A DNA stretch of 64,000 bases from Duganella sp. Root1480D1 (GCF_001427305.1 NZ_LMFZ01000048.1:287444-351443), one strand, 5' to 3'. Positions 46,778-61,000 are shown, counted from the first letter of the stretch. Notes: generated from the letters alone by a model not told the origin. Made by a program: numbers and translations.

Positions 46778-48523
46778 ATGTTTCACGTCCGTAAACGTAT
46801 AAAGAAACAAATGTTAACTGCAAGAATAAGTATCATCGCGGCAGCTTGTGCCGCCATGGCGTTTAGCCCAATGGCCCGAGCACAGGCGAGCAAAGATATC
46901 GACACCGATCAATTGCGCCGGACGCAAGAACGGGAAGCGCAGCAACGCAAACAGCTTGAAACGGCGCCCGACGTGCACTTGCCACAGCCGGCCCAGTCGG
47001 CTGCCGCATTGCCATTGACCGACGAAAGTCCATGCTTCCCGATCAAACGCATTGAGCTCGATGGGCAGGAGACCAGCCGATTCAACTGGCTGCTCGATTA
47101 CGCCGATGGCCATGCACAACTGCCACAGCCTGACCCGGTCGTGGCCCGCTGTGTCGGTGTGCAGGGCGTCCAGATTGTTATCGATCGCCTGCAGAACGCT
47201 TTGATCTCGCGCGGTTTTGTGACGAGCCGCGTCTTGGCCGGCCCGCAAAACCTGCAAAGCGGCTCCCTGGTCCTCACGGTAGTGCCGGGTCGGGTAGGCG
47301 AAATTCGCTGGGCGAAAGATACTGGCGCGCGCGGCAGCCGTTGGAACACTGTCCCCAGCACCAGTGGCGAATTGCTGAACCTGCGCGATATCGAGCAGGC
47401 GCTGGAAAACTTCAAGCGGGTACCGACCGCCGAGGCCGATATTCAGATCGCTCCAGGCAGCGAGCCCGGGACCAGCGACCTGGTGATCGCGCACCAGCAG
47501 CAGATGCCGTTCCGCCTGTCCGCCACTGCGGACGACAGCGGAACCCGCAGCACTGGCAAGTACCAGGGCAGCCTTACCTTCAGCTACGATAACTGGTGGA
47601 CCATCAGCGACCTGTTCTACTTCACCTGGTTGCACGACCTTGGCGGCAGCGACCCGGGTGCTCGTGGCACGCGCGGCCACATCGTCCATTACTCGGTTCC
47701 GTTCGGCTACTGGCTGGCAGGCTTCACGCAAAGCAAGAATCGCTACCACCAGACCGTGGCCGGCGCCAACCAGGATTACCTGTACAGCGGTAACAGCCGC
47801 AACACGGAGTTCAAGCTCTCGCGCGTGGTGCTTCGCGATGCGGTAAGCAAGACCACCCTGAGCCTCAAGGGCTTCCAGCGTACTTCCAACAATTTCATCG
47901 ACGATGCCGAAGTTGAAGTCCAGCGCCGTGTGGTCTCCGGCATGGAGTGGAGCCTGAACCACCGCCGCAGTTGGGATAACGGCAGCCTCGATGCCGGTGC
48001 CAATTTCCGCCGCGGTACCGGTGCTTTCGATAGCCTGCCGGCACCGGAAGAGAAGTTTGGCGAAGGCACATCGCGTATGCGCATGTGGCTGCTGGACGCC
48101 ACGGTCTCGCAGGGCTTTGTTTTAGGCGGGCAGCGCCTGCAATACACCGGCGAATGGCGCGGCCAGTTCAATCGTTCGCCATTGACGCCGCAAGACCGTT
48201 TTTCGATCGGCGGGCGCTTCACGGTGCGCGGTTTTGACGGCAAATCGGTTCTCAGCGCAGAGCACGGCTGGTTGCTGCGCAACGAAGTCTCGATGCCGGT
48301 CCCGGGCGGGCTTCGCGCTTATGGCGGCATCGATACCGGGCACGTAGGCGGCGCCTCTGCGGAGACCCTGGTCGGCACCAGCCTGACTGGCGCGGTAGTT
48401 GGTTTGCGCGGCCAATTGCCTCACCTGCAGTACGAGGTATTTGTAGGCGCGCCATTGAACAAGCCTGAACACTTCAAAACTTCCGGCTATGCCGCAGGTT
48501 TCAGCCTGGCCATGAGCCTGTAA
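46778..48523 (+). CDS. cdiB: Two-partner-secretion outer-membrane transporter (CdiB/FhaC)
   Basis: A 581-aa TpsB porin that secretes the large effector encoded two genes downstream. After the signal peptide (cleavage near ARAQ) there is an early helix region, POTRA domains (CFPIKRIELDGQ, LISRGFVTSRVLAG), and a 16-strand barrel with the conserved VRGFDG motif that tips the L6 loop. The C-terminal strand ends in AGFSLAMSL. Translation could start at 46778 or 46811; neither has a clear SD, and 46811 gives a more ordinary signal peptide. The next gene begins 5 bp after its stop. Confidence 0.93.
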   Translation: MFHVRKRIKKQMLTARISIIAAACAAMAFSPMARAQASKDIDTDQLRRTQEREAQQRKQLETAPDVHLPQPAQSAAALPLTDESPCFPIKRIELDGQETSRFNWLLDYADGHAQLPQPDPVVARCVGVQGVQIVIDRLQNALISRGFVTSRVLAGPQNLQSGSLVLTVVPGRVGEIRWAKDTGARGSRWNTVPSTSGELLNLRDIEQALENFKRVPTAEADIQIAPGSEPGTSDLVIAHQQQMPFRLSATADDSGTRSTGKYQGSLTFSYDNWWTISDLFYFTWLHDLGGSDPGARGTRGHIVHYSVPFGYWLAGFTQSKNRYHQTVAGANQDYLYSGNSRNTEFKLSRVVLRDAVSKTTLSLKGFQRTSNNFIDDAEVEVQRRVVSGMEWSLNHRRSWDNGSLDAGANFRRGTGAFDSLPAPEEKFGEGTSRMRMWLLDATVSQGFVLGGQRLQYTGEWRGQFNRSPLTPQDRFSIGGRFTVRGFDGKSVLSAEHGWLLRNEVSMPVPGGLRAYGGIDTGHVGGASAETLVGTSLTGAVVGLRGQLPHLQYEVFVGAPLNKPEHFKTSGYAAGFSLAMSL

Positions 48524-48528
48524 CCATC

Positions 48529-49056
48529 ATGTCGAAATCCCTGATTGTCATTTGTCCCCGGGTCGCGCCCAGCCAAAAGAGCGAAGCCGAACTGTTTGGT
48601 GCCATGGTCTGGCTGTGGATGCATTCGTCGACCCATCGCCGCTGCCCATTGGAGGACTTGCAGCGGCTGTTGATGCCGGCGATTAAGACCGGCCAGTTCG
48701 TGCTGGCACTGCAGAACGATGAACAGCAGCAGCCGGTCGGCCTCATGACCTGGGCCAATCTCACGCCGGAAGCGGAACTGCGCTACCTGCAATCGCTGGA
48801 CCGGACCTTGCAGCCGCGCGATTGGGATGAGGGCGATCGCCCCTGGGTACTGGATATCGTGGCGCCGTTCGGCGACACCGCGACGGTGGTGTCGGCCATC
48901 CGCCGCGCGCTGCCGATGAGCAGCTTCCGCAGCCTGTATCACCGGGGCCACGAAACCGGCCTCAAGGTCATGCATCTCAAGGGCATAGCCGTCACCAAAG
49001 CCGAACAAGCACATTACTGGGCCAGCCGCCCGTTGCCGCAGAACTTTAATAAGTAA
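48529..49056 (+). CDS. cdiC: HlyC-type toxin-activating lysine acyltransferase (CdiC-like)
   Basis: A 175-aa protein that aligns along its length with RTX toxin-activating acyltransferases. Visible are the AMVWLWMHSSTHRRCPL segment with candidate catalytic H36, LMPAIKTGQFVLAL, PVGLMTWANLTPEAELRYL, and WVLDIVAPFGD with D109. Enzymes of this family move a fatty acyl chain from acyl-ACP onto an internal lysine of the partner toxin. Lying 5 bp after cdiB and 5 bp before cdiA, it should acylate the CdiA effector, as known for class IV CdiA systems. The symbol is given by context. Confidence 0.88.
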   Translation: MSKSLIVICPRVAPSQKSEAELFGAMVWLWMHSSTHRRCPLEDLQRLLMPAIKTGQFVLALQNDEQQQPVGLMTWANLTPEAELRYLQSLDRTLQPRDWDEGDRPWVLDIVAPFGDTATVVSAIRRALPMSSFRSLYHRGHETGLKVMHLKGIAVTKAEQAHYWASRPLPQNFNK

Positions 49057-49061
49057 AAACC

Positions 49062-52000
49062 ATGAACAAGCAAATCTATCGTCTCGTGTTCAACCAAGCC
49101 CGCGGCTGCCTGATGGTGGTGGCGGAAACTGCAACCAGTTCCGGCAAGTCCGCCAGCGGCGAGCGTGTCAGCCGGGGCGCGAAGAAGCAGGGCGGCCAGC
49201 GTGGCCGTGCTGCCCTGGCAGCCTGCGAATCCATACACCGGGCCATGCTGCTCGGCGCTGCTTCGCTGTGGCTGGCGCCGATGCAGGTAGACGCGCAGAC
49301 GGTAGCAACGCGCATCGTGGCCGACCCGGCGGCGGCGCGCGCCCAGCAGGCGACGGTATTGAATGCTTCCAATGGCGTAGCGCAGGTCAATATCCAGACC
49401 CCGAGCCAGGCCGGCGTCAGCCGCAATACCTACAGCCAGTTCGACGTGGGTGCGTCGGGTGCGATCCTGAATAACAGCCGCAACAACGTGCAGACGCAGT
49501 TGGGCGGTTGGGTGCAGGGCAATCCATGGCTGGCTACAGGCGCGGCACGGGTGATTCTGAACGAGGTCAACTCCAACAATCCGAGCCAGTTGCAAGGCTA
49601 CGTGGAAGTGGCAGGCCAGCGCGCGGAAGTCGTGGTGGCCAACCCGGCCGGTATTGCCGTCAACGGCGGCGGCTTCATTAACGCTAGCGGCGTGACACTG
49701 ACGACCGGCACGGCGGTCATGAACAACGGCAGCCTCGAGAGCTACCGCGTACAGGGCGGCAACATCAGCGTCAGTGGCGCCGGGCTCGATACCCGCGGCG
49801 CGGATTACACGGCCATCCTGGCCCGCGCCGCGCAGGTCAATGCCGGCATCTGGGCCAACCGACTGCAGCTGGTCACCGGCAGCAACACCATCGAGGCTGG
49901 CAGCCTGGGTTCGGACTCGGCGCCGCAATCCCAGCGCATCGACGGCGATGGCAACGTACCCAACTATGCGCTCGACGTTTCCAGCCTTGGCGGCATGTAC
50001 GCAGGCAAGATCACACTGATCGGCACCGAGGCTGGCCTGGGTGTCCGCAACGACGGCGTGGTGCAGGCTAGCAGTGGCCCGCTGACGCTGACACAGGATG
50101 GATGGCTGGCCAATAGCGGCACGTTGCAGGCTAGCGGCGGCGATGTCAAAGTCCAGGTCCAGGGCACGATCAACCAGAGCGGCATTGTGTACGGCAGCGC
50201 GAATGTGCTGGTGGCTTCGCAAGGCAGCCAGGCGCATAGCGGCACTGTCGCTGGACAGGGCGATGTGCGCATTGAAGCCATTGGCGATGGCGCCGCGGTC
50301 CAGGCAAACGGCAACGCAGTTTGGGCTGCAGGCCTGCAGATGGACGGCAGCCTGACCGGCCGCCAGAATCTCGACGTGCAAGCAGCGGCGCAGTTGCAGA
50401 GCGCCGGCAAGGCGCTGGCGAGCCAGAACCTGGCGCTGCGTGGCGCCAGCCTGGATCTCTCGCAGTCCGGCGTTCAAGCCAATTCGATCCAGCTTCAAGC
50501 CAGCAGCGGCGAACTGAATGCCCGCGGCAGCCAGATCCTGGCGACGGACACGCTGCAATTGCAAACCCCGCGAGCGCTGACAACCGACGGCGCACTGGTG
50601 CAGGCAAATACGATCTCCACGCAGGCGCAGAGCCTGAGCAATGTGCGCGGTCAGGTCATTCAGACTGGCAGCGCCGACCAGGCCATCGCGCTGCAAGGCA
50701 AGATCGACAACACGGCGGGCGTGATCCAGTCTGCAGGCCAAAACCTCACCATCAGCGCGCGGGACATCGAGAACACCGCCGGCCAACTGCTTCACGCCGG
50801 CCAGGGCACGTTTAAGCTGGGCAGCCAGGGCCTGTTGCAAAACAATGCTGAAAGCGCCTCGCAAGGCGCGCTCGCCGATGGCGCCCGCGTCGTCAGTTCC
50901 GGCGCATTGCAAGTGCAAGCGCAGGCGATCAGCAATACCGGCAGCATCAATGCAGGAGGTGAGCTGAACACCAATGCTGCTACGCTGGACAACAGCGGCG
51001 TGATGTATGCGGCGAGCGCACAAGCCCTCTCGCTTACTTCCGGCATGGCCAACCGCGGCACGATTGCCGCAGGCAAGGACCTGAAGATCAATGCGGCCAG
51101 CTTCACGGGTAGTGCCTCCAATATGCTGGCGGCGGGCATGGGCGCCGATGGCAGGCTGACCGGCATTGGTGCCTTGACCGCCAACACCACCGGAGCGCTG
51201 CAAAGCGCCGGCCAGTTGCTGGCCACCGGCAACCTGAACCTGACCGCTGCCAGCCTGGACCTGACTGGCAGCAGCGCCGGCAGTACCACAGGCAACGCCA
51301 GTCTTGCAGCGCAGGGCGGCAACATCCTGACCCGCAACGCGGAAATCAGCACGCCGGGGCAGCTCTCCATCACTGCCAACGCCAAGGCCGGCCAACTGCT
51401 GGACAACACCGGCGGCCAGCTCAGTGGCCGCCAGTTGCAGGTGCAGGTCGGCCAACTGGATAACACGCTCGGCTCCATCCAGCAAACCGGCACCGGATCG
51501 CAGGCCGCCAGCATCCAGAGCGCTGGCGCACTGAACAATACCAGCGGCCGCATCGTGGGCAATGCCCAGGACTTCGCCCTCACTGCCGGTGGCGCATTGA
51601 CCAATACCGACGGCCTTGTTTCGGCGATCGGCAACCTTGCCATCAGCACTGGCGACCTGTCGAACGCGGGGGCTGGCAGTGGTAAAGGCATCCAGAGCCA
51701 GACGGGCAATATCGTCCTGAACGCGCAGATGCTGGATAATTCCGGCGGCATTTACGCCGCCAGGAACCTGGATACCACTGCTGCTTCGGCCAGCAACAGC
51801 GGCACGATGTATGCAGGCGCACAGCAGCGCCTGGCCGTGCGCGATGCCCTGGCCAACAGCGGCACGATTGCCGCTGCCAAAGACCTGACGATCAATGCTG
51901 CGAGCCTGGCGGGCAGCGCTTCCAGCGTGCTGGCAGCGAGCATGACCACTGGCGGGCAACTGACAGGTTCCGGCAGTGTAGCCATCACGACCACCGGCAT

Positions 52001-55000
52001 CATGCAGAATGCCGGGCAATTGCTGGCCACCAGCAATGTAGTGCTCGATGGTTCCGCCCTGGACCTGAGCGGCAGCACCACTGGCAGCACGGCGGGGCAA
52101 GTTCACTTTACGGCGCAAAGCGGTAATGTGCTGACCCGCAACGCGCAGGTCAGCACCCCTGGCGAACTCTTCGTCAGCGCGAACCAGAGTGGCACCCAGA
52201 CCCTGGACAACACCGCCGGCCGTATCAGCGCAGCAAAGCTCGACTTTGACGTGCGCAATATCGACAACTCGCAAGGCTCGATCCAGCACACCGGAAATAC
52301 CGACCTGGCGATCGACCTGCACGGTGGCGCCTTCAACAACAGCTCCGGCAGCCTGGTGGCCAATGCTGCGAACCTTAGCTTGAGTACCGGCGCGCTGACC
52401 AACACGGCTGGCGAAATCGGTCATTCCGGGACTGGTCAACTGAGCCTGAACGCCGCTTCCATCGAAAATACGCGCGGCCAGATTGTAGGCAACGGTGCGG
52501 TGCTGTTGTCCAATACGGGCAACCTGACCAATGCCGATGGCTTGATCTCGGCCCATGCCGACCTGACCGCCACCAGCAAAGACGTAGCAAATACCGTCAG
52601 CGGAACGGCCACCACGGCGACCGGTATCCAGAGCCAGGCAGGCAATGTAAGCCTCGATGTACAAAAGCTGACCAACAGCGGCAGCATCCGCTCGGGCCAG
52701 GACCTGAGCACCCATGCTACTTCGCTGGACAACAGCGGCACGATGTATGCGGCAGGCGCCCAGACGCTCGCCGTCGGCAATGCAATCGCTAGCAGCGGCA
52801 CCATCGCTGCGGCGAAAGACCTGACGGTCAATGCCGGCAGCCTGACTGGCGCAGCCGGCAATGTGCTGGCGGCCGGCATGGCAGCCGACGGCCAGCTCAC
52901 CGGCACCGGAGCCTTGTCCGTGACCACCTCTGGCGCGCTGCAAACGGCAGGCCAGGCGCTGGCCACTGGCAACGTGAACCTGGGTGGCGCGAGCGTGGAT
53001 CTGGCTGGCAGTACCACGGGCAGCACCACGGGTGACGTTCAGCTGACTGCGCAAAGCGGCAATGTGGTCACCAGTCACGCGCAGGTCAGCGCACCTGGCA
53101 ACCTGACCATCAACGCCAACGGCAATGGCAGCCAACTGCTGGACAACACCGGTGGCCAGCTGAGCAGCAAACAATTGCAGATCAAGGTTGGCCAACTGGA
53201 TAACACGCAGGGCTCGATCCAGCAGACCGGCATTGGCGCGCTGCCTGCCAGCATCCAAACTAGCGGTGCGCTGAATAACACCGGCGGCCGCATCGTCGCA
53301 AACGCGCAGGACGTTACGATCGCCAGCGGCGCCCTTACCAACAACAATGGCCTGATTGGCCACGCAGGTACGGGTACGCTGGGGATCACGTCCGCCAGCG
53401 TCGATAACGGCCACGGGCAGGTCACCGGCAATGGCGTCGTGACGATCACCAGCGCCGGCAATATCGACAACAGCGCCGGCCTGATTGCCGCGCAAAACGA
53501 CCTGACACTGAGTGGTGCGGACCTGACCAACACCAGCGGCACCAACGCCGGCATCCAAAGCCAGGCGGGCAGCGTCAACCTCGATGTCCAGAACTTCACG
53601 AACAGCGGCAACGTAAGTGCGGGTCAAAATCTCGACACCCATGCCGCCTCATTGAACAACAGCGGCACGATGTACGCGGCCGGCTGGCAGACCATTGCTG
53701 TCGTGAACGGCATGACCACCAGCGGCGCAATCGCCGCCGGCAAGGACCTGACCCTCCATGCCGGCAACCTGTCCGGCACCGGCGCCAACGTGCTGGCAGC
53801 CGGCATGGCGGCCGATGGCCAGCTCACCGGCAATGCCGCGTTGGCAATTACCACCACCGGCGGTCTACAGACCTCTGGCCAGGCGCTGGCCGCAGGCAAT
53901 GTCAACCTGCTCGGCGGAAACGTGGACCTGAATGGCAGCACCACTGGCAGCACCAAAGGCGACGTCAACCTGACCGCAACCAGCGGCAATGTGTCGACGC
54001 GTAACGCCAAGGTCAGCGCCCCAGGCCTTCTCAATATCACGGCGAATGCCAATGGCAGCCAATCGCTGGACAACACAGCAGGCCAGCTCAGTGGCCAGCA
54101 ACTGCAGGTCAAGGTCGGCCAACTCGACAACACCCAGGGTACGATCCAGCAGACCGGCAGCGGCGCGCAAGCGGCTAATATCCAGAGCATCGGCTCATTG
54201 AACAACAGCAGCGGCCAGATCGTTGCGAATGCGCAGGACTTCACGATCAGCAGCGGTGCGCTCACCAACACCAGCGGCGTGATCGGCCATGCCGGCACCG
54301 GCTCGCTGGGCATCAACGCAGCTGGCGTTGGCAACAACAATGGCCAGATTACCGGCAATGGCGCAGTCACGCTCAGCAGCACCGGCAATATCGATAACAG
54401 CGCCGGCCTGATTGCCGCACAAAACGACCTGGTCCTGAACGGCGCCGACCTTGCCAGCACCAGCGGTGCGACTGTCCAGAGCCAGTCCGGCAATGTCAGC
54501 CTGAACGTACAGAACTTCGTCAATAGCGGCAGCGTGCGCGCCGCACAGAACCTGGTTACCCACGCCGCTTCCTTGAACAACAGCGGCACCATGTATGCAG
54601 CCGGCTGGCAAACTGTGACCGTGGGCAATGCCCTGAACAGCAGCGGCACGATTGCGGCAGGCAAGGACCTGACGGTAAGCGCCGGCAGCCTGGCAGGAAC
54701 CGGCACCAACGTGCTGGCTGCGGGCATGGCAGGCGACGGCAAGCTGGCTGCCACCGGCGCTTTGAGCATCAGCACTTCCGGCACGTTGAACGCTGGTGGC
54801 CAGATGCTGGCCGCCGGCAACCTCAATTTGACCGGCTCCAGCCTGGACCTGAGTGGCAGTACCACGGGCAGCACCAATGGCAATGTCAGCCTTACAGCGC
54901 AAAGCGGCAACGTGCTGACGCGCCAGGCGCAGGTCAGCACGCCTGGCCAGCTCACCATCACCGCCGCAAACAATGCCGGCCAATTGCTGGACAACACCAA

Positions 55001-58000
55001 CGGCCTCCTGAGTGCACAGCAACTCCAGGTCCAGGTAGGGCGGATGGACAACACCCAGGGCGTGATCCAGCAGAGCGGAACGGGGGCGCAGAGCGCGAGT
55101 ATCCAAAGCTTCGGCGCAATCAATAACAACGCGGGCCGCATCGTGGCCAACGCCCAGGACTTCACCCTCAGCGCCGGCGGCGCGCTCAGCAACGTCGACG
55201 GCCAGATTGGCCATGCTGGCACTGGTTCGCTGAATGTGTCTGCTAACGGCCTGGACAACACGCGCGGCCAGGTGGTGGGCAACGGCACGACCACCGTGTC
55301 CAGCTCCGGCTTTGTCGATAACAGCAGTGGCCTGGTGTCGGCGCAGCAGACACTGACGATCGGCGCGGCGGGTGTCGACAACGATCAGGGCAAGCTGGTG
55401 GCGATGCAGGGCAACCTGTCGCTGAACAGCACACAGGGCAGCATCAACAATGCTGCTGGCCTGATCCAGGCGGCACAGGACCTGGGACTAACCGCCAACG
55501 GTCCAGGCAACAGCCTGCTGAACGCCCAAGGCAAAATCATCGCCGGGCGCGACGCCAATCTGTCGACGGGCAGTGTGGGCAATGATAGCGGCTTAATCGC
55601 ATCGGGCCACGACCTGCACGTGGATACCCACGGACAAACCCTGAGCAACCTCGACGGCACCGCCAATCCCGGCAGCGCTCTCGGGCTGGTCGCGGGCGGA
55701 CAGATGACCGTCAATAGCGGTGCGCTGGATAATCGCGCCGGCTTGATCAGCGCACAGGCTGGCCTCGATATCGCCAGCAGCGGCGCGGTCAACAATGCCG
55801 CGCGCAACGGCCATGCCGGCCAGATCTACAGTGGTGCAAACCTGACCGTGCAAGCTACCGGCCTGGACAACACCGCCGGCCAGGTGCTGGCGGTGCAAGG
55901 TGCCGATATCCTGCTGGGCGGCGGCACGCTGAGCAACAGCGCTGGCCTGGTACGCGTTGGTCAAGCGCTGACCCTGAAGGCCGGAGCTATCGATAACACG
56001 TCGACCCAAGGCGGCAATGCCGGCATTGAGGCAAGCACCATTGATATCGTCACTGCCAACCTGAACAATACGCAAGGTGCGGTAAGGGCAGGGCAGGACC
56101 TGACCATCCACGACGATGGCCAGTTGAACAATAATCAGGGCGAACTGAGCGCGGGACGAGCGCTGCAAATCACCACCAACCAGGCTGCAACGCCGAGCCT
56201 GGCACTCAGCAACTCGGGCGGCCAGATCATTGCCGATCAAAGCGTGAACGTGCGCACCGGCACGCTCACTGGTGCCGGCAGTATCGTCTCCCGAGGGGAC
56301 GTCGGCCTCGACCTGCAGGGCGACTACACCCTGTCTGGCACGCTCCAGGCTGGCGGCAACCTTGATCTGAAGACGACCGGCTCGCTGACCAATCCGATTT
56401 CGGTACAAGCCGGCCGCAACCTGAGCGTGAATGCTGCCAACCTTGACAACCAGGCTGGCGCGGAGCTGCTGAGCGGCGAGACCACCACACTTGCCATTGC
56501 CGGCACGCTGACCAACCGCGGCCTGATTGACGGTGCCGATACGCATATCCAGGCATCGCAGGTCAACAATTTCGGCACAGGCCGCATTTATGGCGACCGT
56601 GTTGCAATCGGCGCCTCGGTCGTCAACAACCTGGAGGAAACCGTCGGTGGCGCCACTTCGGCTGCCACGATCGCCGGACGCCAACGCGTCGACATCGGCG
56701 CGCAATACCTCACCAACCGCGAAGGATCGCTGATCTTCAGCGCGGGCGACATGGCTATTGGCGGCGCATTGGATGGCAACTGGCAAGCGGCAGGCATGGC
56801 GCAAACGGTGAACAATAACAGCGCCACCATCGAAGCATCGCAAAACATGGCGATTTCGGCCTCCGACATCCGTAACACCAACGAACACTTTGCAACTACG
56901 GTGCAGCAGGTAAGCCAGACCGCCATCACCGAGTACCAGGTCGTCGGCCAAACGCAGCGCTACCTGCCAGGCACGCCAGGCGTGTACATCTATCGCGACG
57001 AAGTGTTTTTCTTGCATACGCCGGACGGCAGCAATCATGAGAATTGGAATAGCTACGATTACACCCGCACCGTCAATGAGACCGTCGTCACCCAGAGCGA
57101 TCCCGGCAAGATCGTGGCCGGCGGCGGCATTCGCCTGACGGCCAACAACCTGTTGAACGACAAGAGCCAGATCGTGGCTGGCGGCCGCATCGACGTGCAG
57201 GGCACAACAGCGTCCAACACCAAGGTGGATGGCACCCGCAGCACCACCGATTCCGGCACGGTGACCGAGAACTGGCGTGACAAGCACAAGGGTACGGACG
57301 ACCCGGGCAAGACGGTCACTGCCTACAATCCGGGTACTATCGTCACCTCGTTTGACATGCAGGCCAGCCGTTACGAGGAATTTGCCGGTAACGCCTCCAC
57401 TGGATCGGGCCCAGGTGCCAGCACCCTGTCGACTGTGCAGGCCAACGCAGGCGCGGGCGGCACCGTCAATGCCTCGAACAACACGGCTAACCTGAGCAAT
57501 GTCTCCGGCACGCAGGCGGGCAGTGCCTCGGGCGCTACCACGGCTTCGCAAACCGGCAGCCATGTTCAAAATAACAATGCGAGCGCCGCGCAAGCCCAAG
57601 GCGGAACTGTCGCAGGCAGCACCGGAAAGCAAATCACCGGAAATGCGGCAAACAGCGAACTGGCCCACGGCGACGCCATCGGCGATAACGTTGGGCGCCA
57701 CATTATCGGCAGCGCCGAGAGCAGCGATCAGGCGACTGGGCAGGCCACCACGCAGCAGACAGCCGGACAAGTTCAGTCCTTGAGCGGTGCCGCTGCCAAA
57801 TCGGGCAAGACGCCTGACACGGCCGGCACGGCCACCGGATCGGCGCAGATCTCGATCCGCACCATGCGTCCAAACTTCCGCCTGCCGACTGCCAGCTTGT
57901 TCAAGACGCATCCGGAAAGCCAGGCCAAGTACCTGATCGAAACCGATCCGAAGTTCACCAACTACAAGTCCTGGCTGTCCAGCGACTACATGCTGGATGC

Positions 58001-61000
58001 GCTGCAGGTCGATCCGGCCAGCACGCAGAAGCGCATGGGCGATGGCTTCTATGAACAGAAGCTGATTCGCGAGCAGGTGCTGGCATTGACCGGCAATCGC
58101 TTCCTCGGCGATTACACCAACGACGACGAGGAATACAAGGCCCTGATGGATAATGGCCTGACCTATGCCAAGCAGTGGGGCTTGCGTCCGGGTGTTGCCT
58201 TGAGCCCGGAACAAGTATCCCAACTGACTTCGGACATCGTCTGGCTGGTCACGCAAGATGTCCAGCTGCCGGACGGCAGCACGCAAAGCGTACTGGTGCC
58301 GCAGGTGTATGTGCGCGTGCAACCGGGCGACCTGGATGGCAGCGGCGCGCTGCTGGCAGGTAAGGAAGTCAATATCAACCTGACCGGCGACTTTGCCAAC
58401 AAGGGCACGGTCGCAGGCCGCAACCTGGTGAATATCAGCGCGGACAATATCCGCAATTTGGGCGGCACCATGAGTGCCGGCACCCTGGCGCTGCAAGCGA
58501 CCAAGGACATCGACAATGTTGGCGGCACGCTGAAGGCGCAGAATGCTGCGCTGCTGACGGCTGGCCGTGACTTGAACCTGACGACCACCACCCAGAGCTT
58601 GAGCAATACCGTTGGCGCGAACAGCTTCGCACAGACCGGCATCGACCGTGTGGCAGGGCTGTACGTATCCGGTCCTGCTGGCGTATTGCTGGCCAGCGCC
58701 GGCAATAATATCAACCTGACCGCAGCACAGATTAACAACTCTGGCGCGGGCCTGACGCAGCTGAATGCGGGCAATAACCTGAACCTGTCGGCGGTAAACA
58801 CCTCCGTCAGCCAGAAGTTAGTATGGGATGCCAACAATCGCCAGAGCCAGAGTGCCAGCATGGACATTGGCTCGCAAGTCAAAGGCGGCGGCAACCTGGT
58901 GCTGAATGCGGGGCAGGATCTCAATGTCAAGGCAGCAGTGGTGAATGCAGGGCAGACTCTGACCGTTGCCGCTGGCCGCGATGTGAACATCACGGCAGGC
59001 CAGGTAACGCAAAGCCTGGACGAAGCGCATAAGCACACCAGCAAAGGCTTCTTGTCGAAGAAGACTGTCACGACGCATGATCAACTGGAAAACGCGACCG
59101 CAATCGGATCGAGCCTGGAAGGCAGCAATGTCAACGTTGTCGCCGGCCGCGACATGACCGTCAAGGGCTCCAGCATCGTCGCCGACCAGAATCTCGCGAT
59201 CGAAGCGGCGCGCAACCTGAGCGTGCTCAGTGTTGAAGATACTGCCAAATCGGCGAACAGCATCGAAGTGAAAAAGTCGGGCCTGACCGGCGGCTATGCT
59301 TCGGGTAACCTGAGCGTAGGCTACGGCAAATCGTCTTCGTCCACCCAGGGCACCAAGGAGTCGGTGACGCAGCACGAATCGACCATCGGCGCCTTGAACG
59401 GCAGCGCCAAGCTGAAGTCGGGCGAAACACTGCAGGTGGTAGCATCCGATATCGCGGCCAAGGAAAACCTGACCCTTATCGGCAAGAACGTCGACCTGTC
59501 GGCTGCGCAGAATACTTCGGAAGAGCACCAGACCGCAACGAGCAAGTCATCCGGTTTCTCTGTTGGCGTGACGGTGAACCCGCTGGCTGCCGCCAAGGAC
59601 GCCTACAAGGAAAGCACGAAGAATTCCAAGTCTTCCGGCACGATTGGCAAGATCACCAGCAAGGCTGACGGTGTGGCCGATGGCCTGTGGGCAGCCACTA
59701 CTGCGGTGACGGTGCAATTCGGCGCCAAGAGCTCGACCAGCCATCAGAACCAGTCGATTAGCGATGCACGCAGCACCAGCCTGAATGCCGGCAAGGACCT
59801 GACCATCCTGGCTACCGACGGCTCGATCAACAGCCAGGGCACCCAAATGAGTGCAGAAGGCAATGCCATGATCGTGGCCAAGGACAGCATCAAACTTGAT
59901 GTTGCCCACAACACGGAAAGCAAGTCGCAGGATTCCAAGGCATCGGGCTTCAGCTTTGACAACCGCACAGCCATGATGGCCGGCACCTTCAACAACAAGG
60001 GCAAGGGCGATGGCGCGACCGATACCGTGACCGGCACCAAGCTGTCGGTCGGCGGCAACGCGACCATGGCGACGCAGACCGGTGACATTGCGCTGGTCGG
60101 CGCAAGCGTGGTCTCGGACGGCAAGCTTGAAATCAGTGCTGCGCGCGACCTGACCATCACCAGCGCGCAGGACACGGTCCACAACGCAAACCAGAGCGAC
60201 AACAAGGCAATCGGCAAGGTCGTCATCTCGGACACCGAACGCTTCTCGGGCTACCACAACGAAAAGCACAAGGACAACACCGACCAGGTCAAGCAGGTGG
60301 CTTCCAACGTCGGCAGCCTGAAAGGCGACGTGGTGCTGACTGCGGGCGAGAAGTACACACAGACTTCGAGCAATGTCGTGGCCGGGAATGACGTCAACAT
60401 CACCGCCAAGTCGATTGATATTACGGCCCTGCAGGATACCGGCAGCAGCCAGAGTTCCAACAGCGACCTGAAGATCGGCGCCTTTGCGCGCATCAGTTCC
60501 CCGCTGATCGACCTGGTCAACAACGTTGAAGCCGCCCGCAAATCGGACGGCCGCCTGCAAACAATGCAAGGCATGGCCGCAGCAGCTCAGGGCTACCAGG
60601 CCACGAAAGCCATTACCAACGGCGGTACCTTGATCAAAGGCGAAGTTGGCGTTGGTTTCGCGAGCAGCAGCAACTCCAGCAATGACCAGAGCAATACTGC
60701 CGTGGGCAGCACGGTCAACGGCGGCGGCAACGTCACCCTGAAGTCGACGGAAGGCGACATCCATGCCACCGGCGCCACACTGGGTGCCGGCAAGGCACTG
60801 AGCCTGGACGCTGCGCAGAACATCGTGCTGGACACCAGCCAGAGCAAAATCCACAGCGACGGCAAGAACAACAGCGCCGGTGTGGAAGTCGGCGTGGGCT
60901 TCCAGGCCGGGGCAAGTGGCACGGGCGTCTACGCTTACGCTTCTGCGAACGTGGGCAAAGGCCACCACGACAGCGACGCGACGATCAACAACAACACCCA

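Noticed and set aside
49014..53642. 1542-codon open frame on the minus strand
   Set aside because: It lies entirely antisense to cdiA and mirrors its repetitive GC-rich codons. It has no family match and no start signals, so it is a shadow of the real gene.
55593..58496. 967-codon open frame on the minus strand
   Set aside because: Again antisense to cdiA; an effect of GC-rich third positions.
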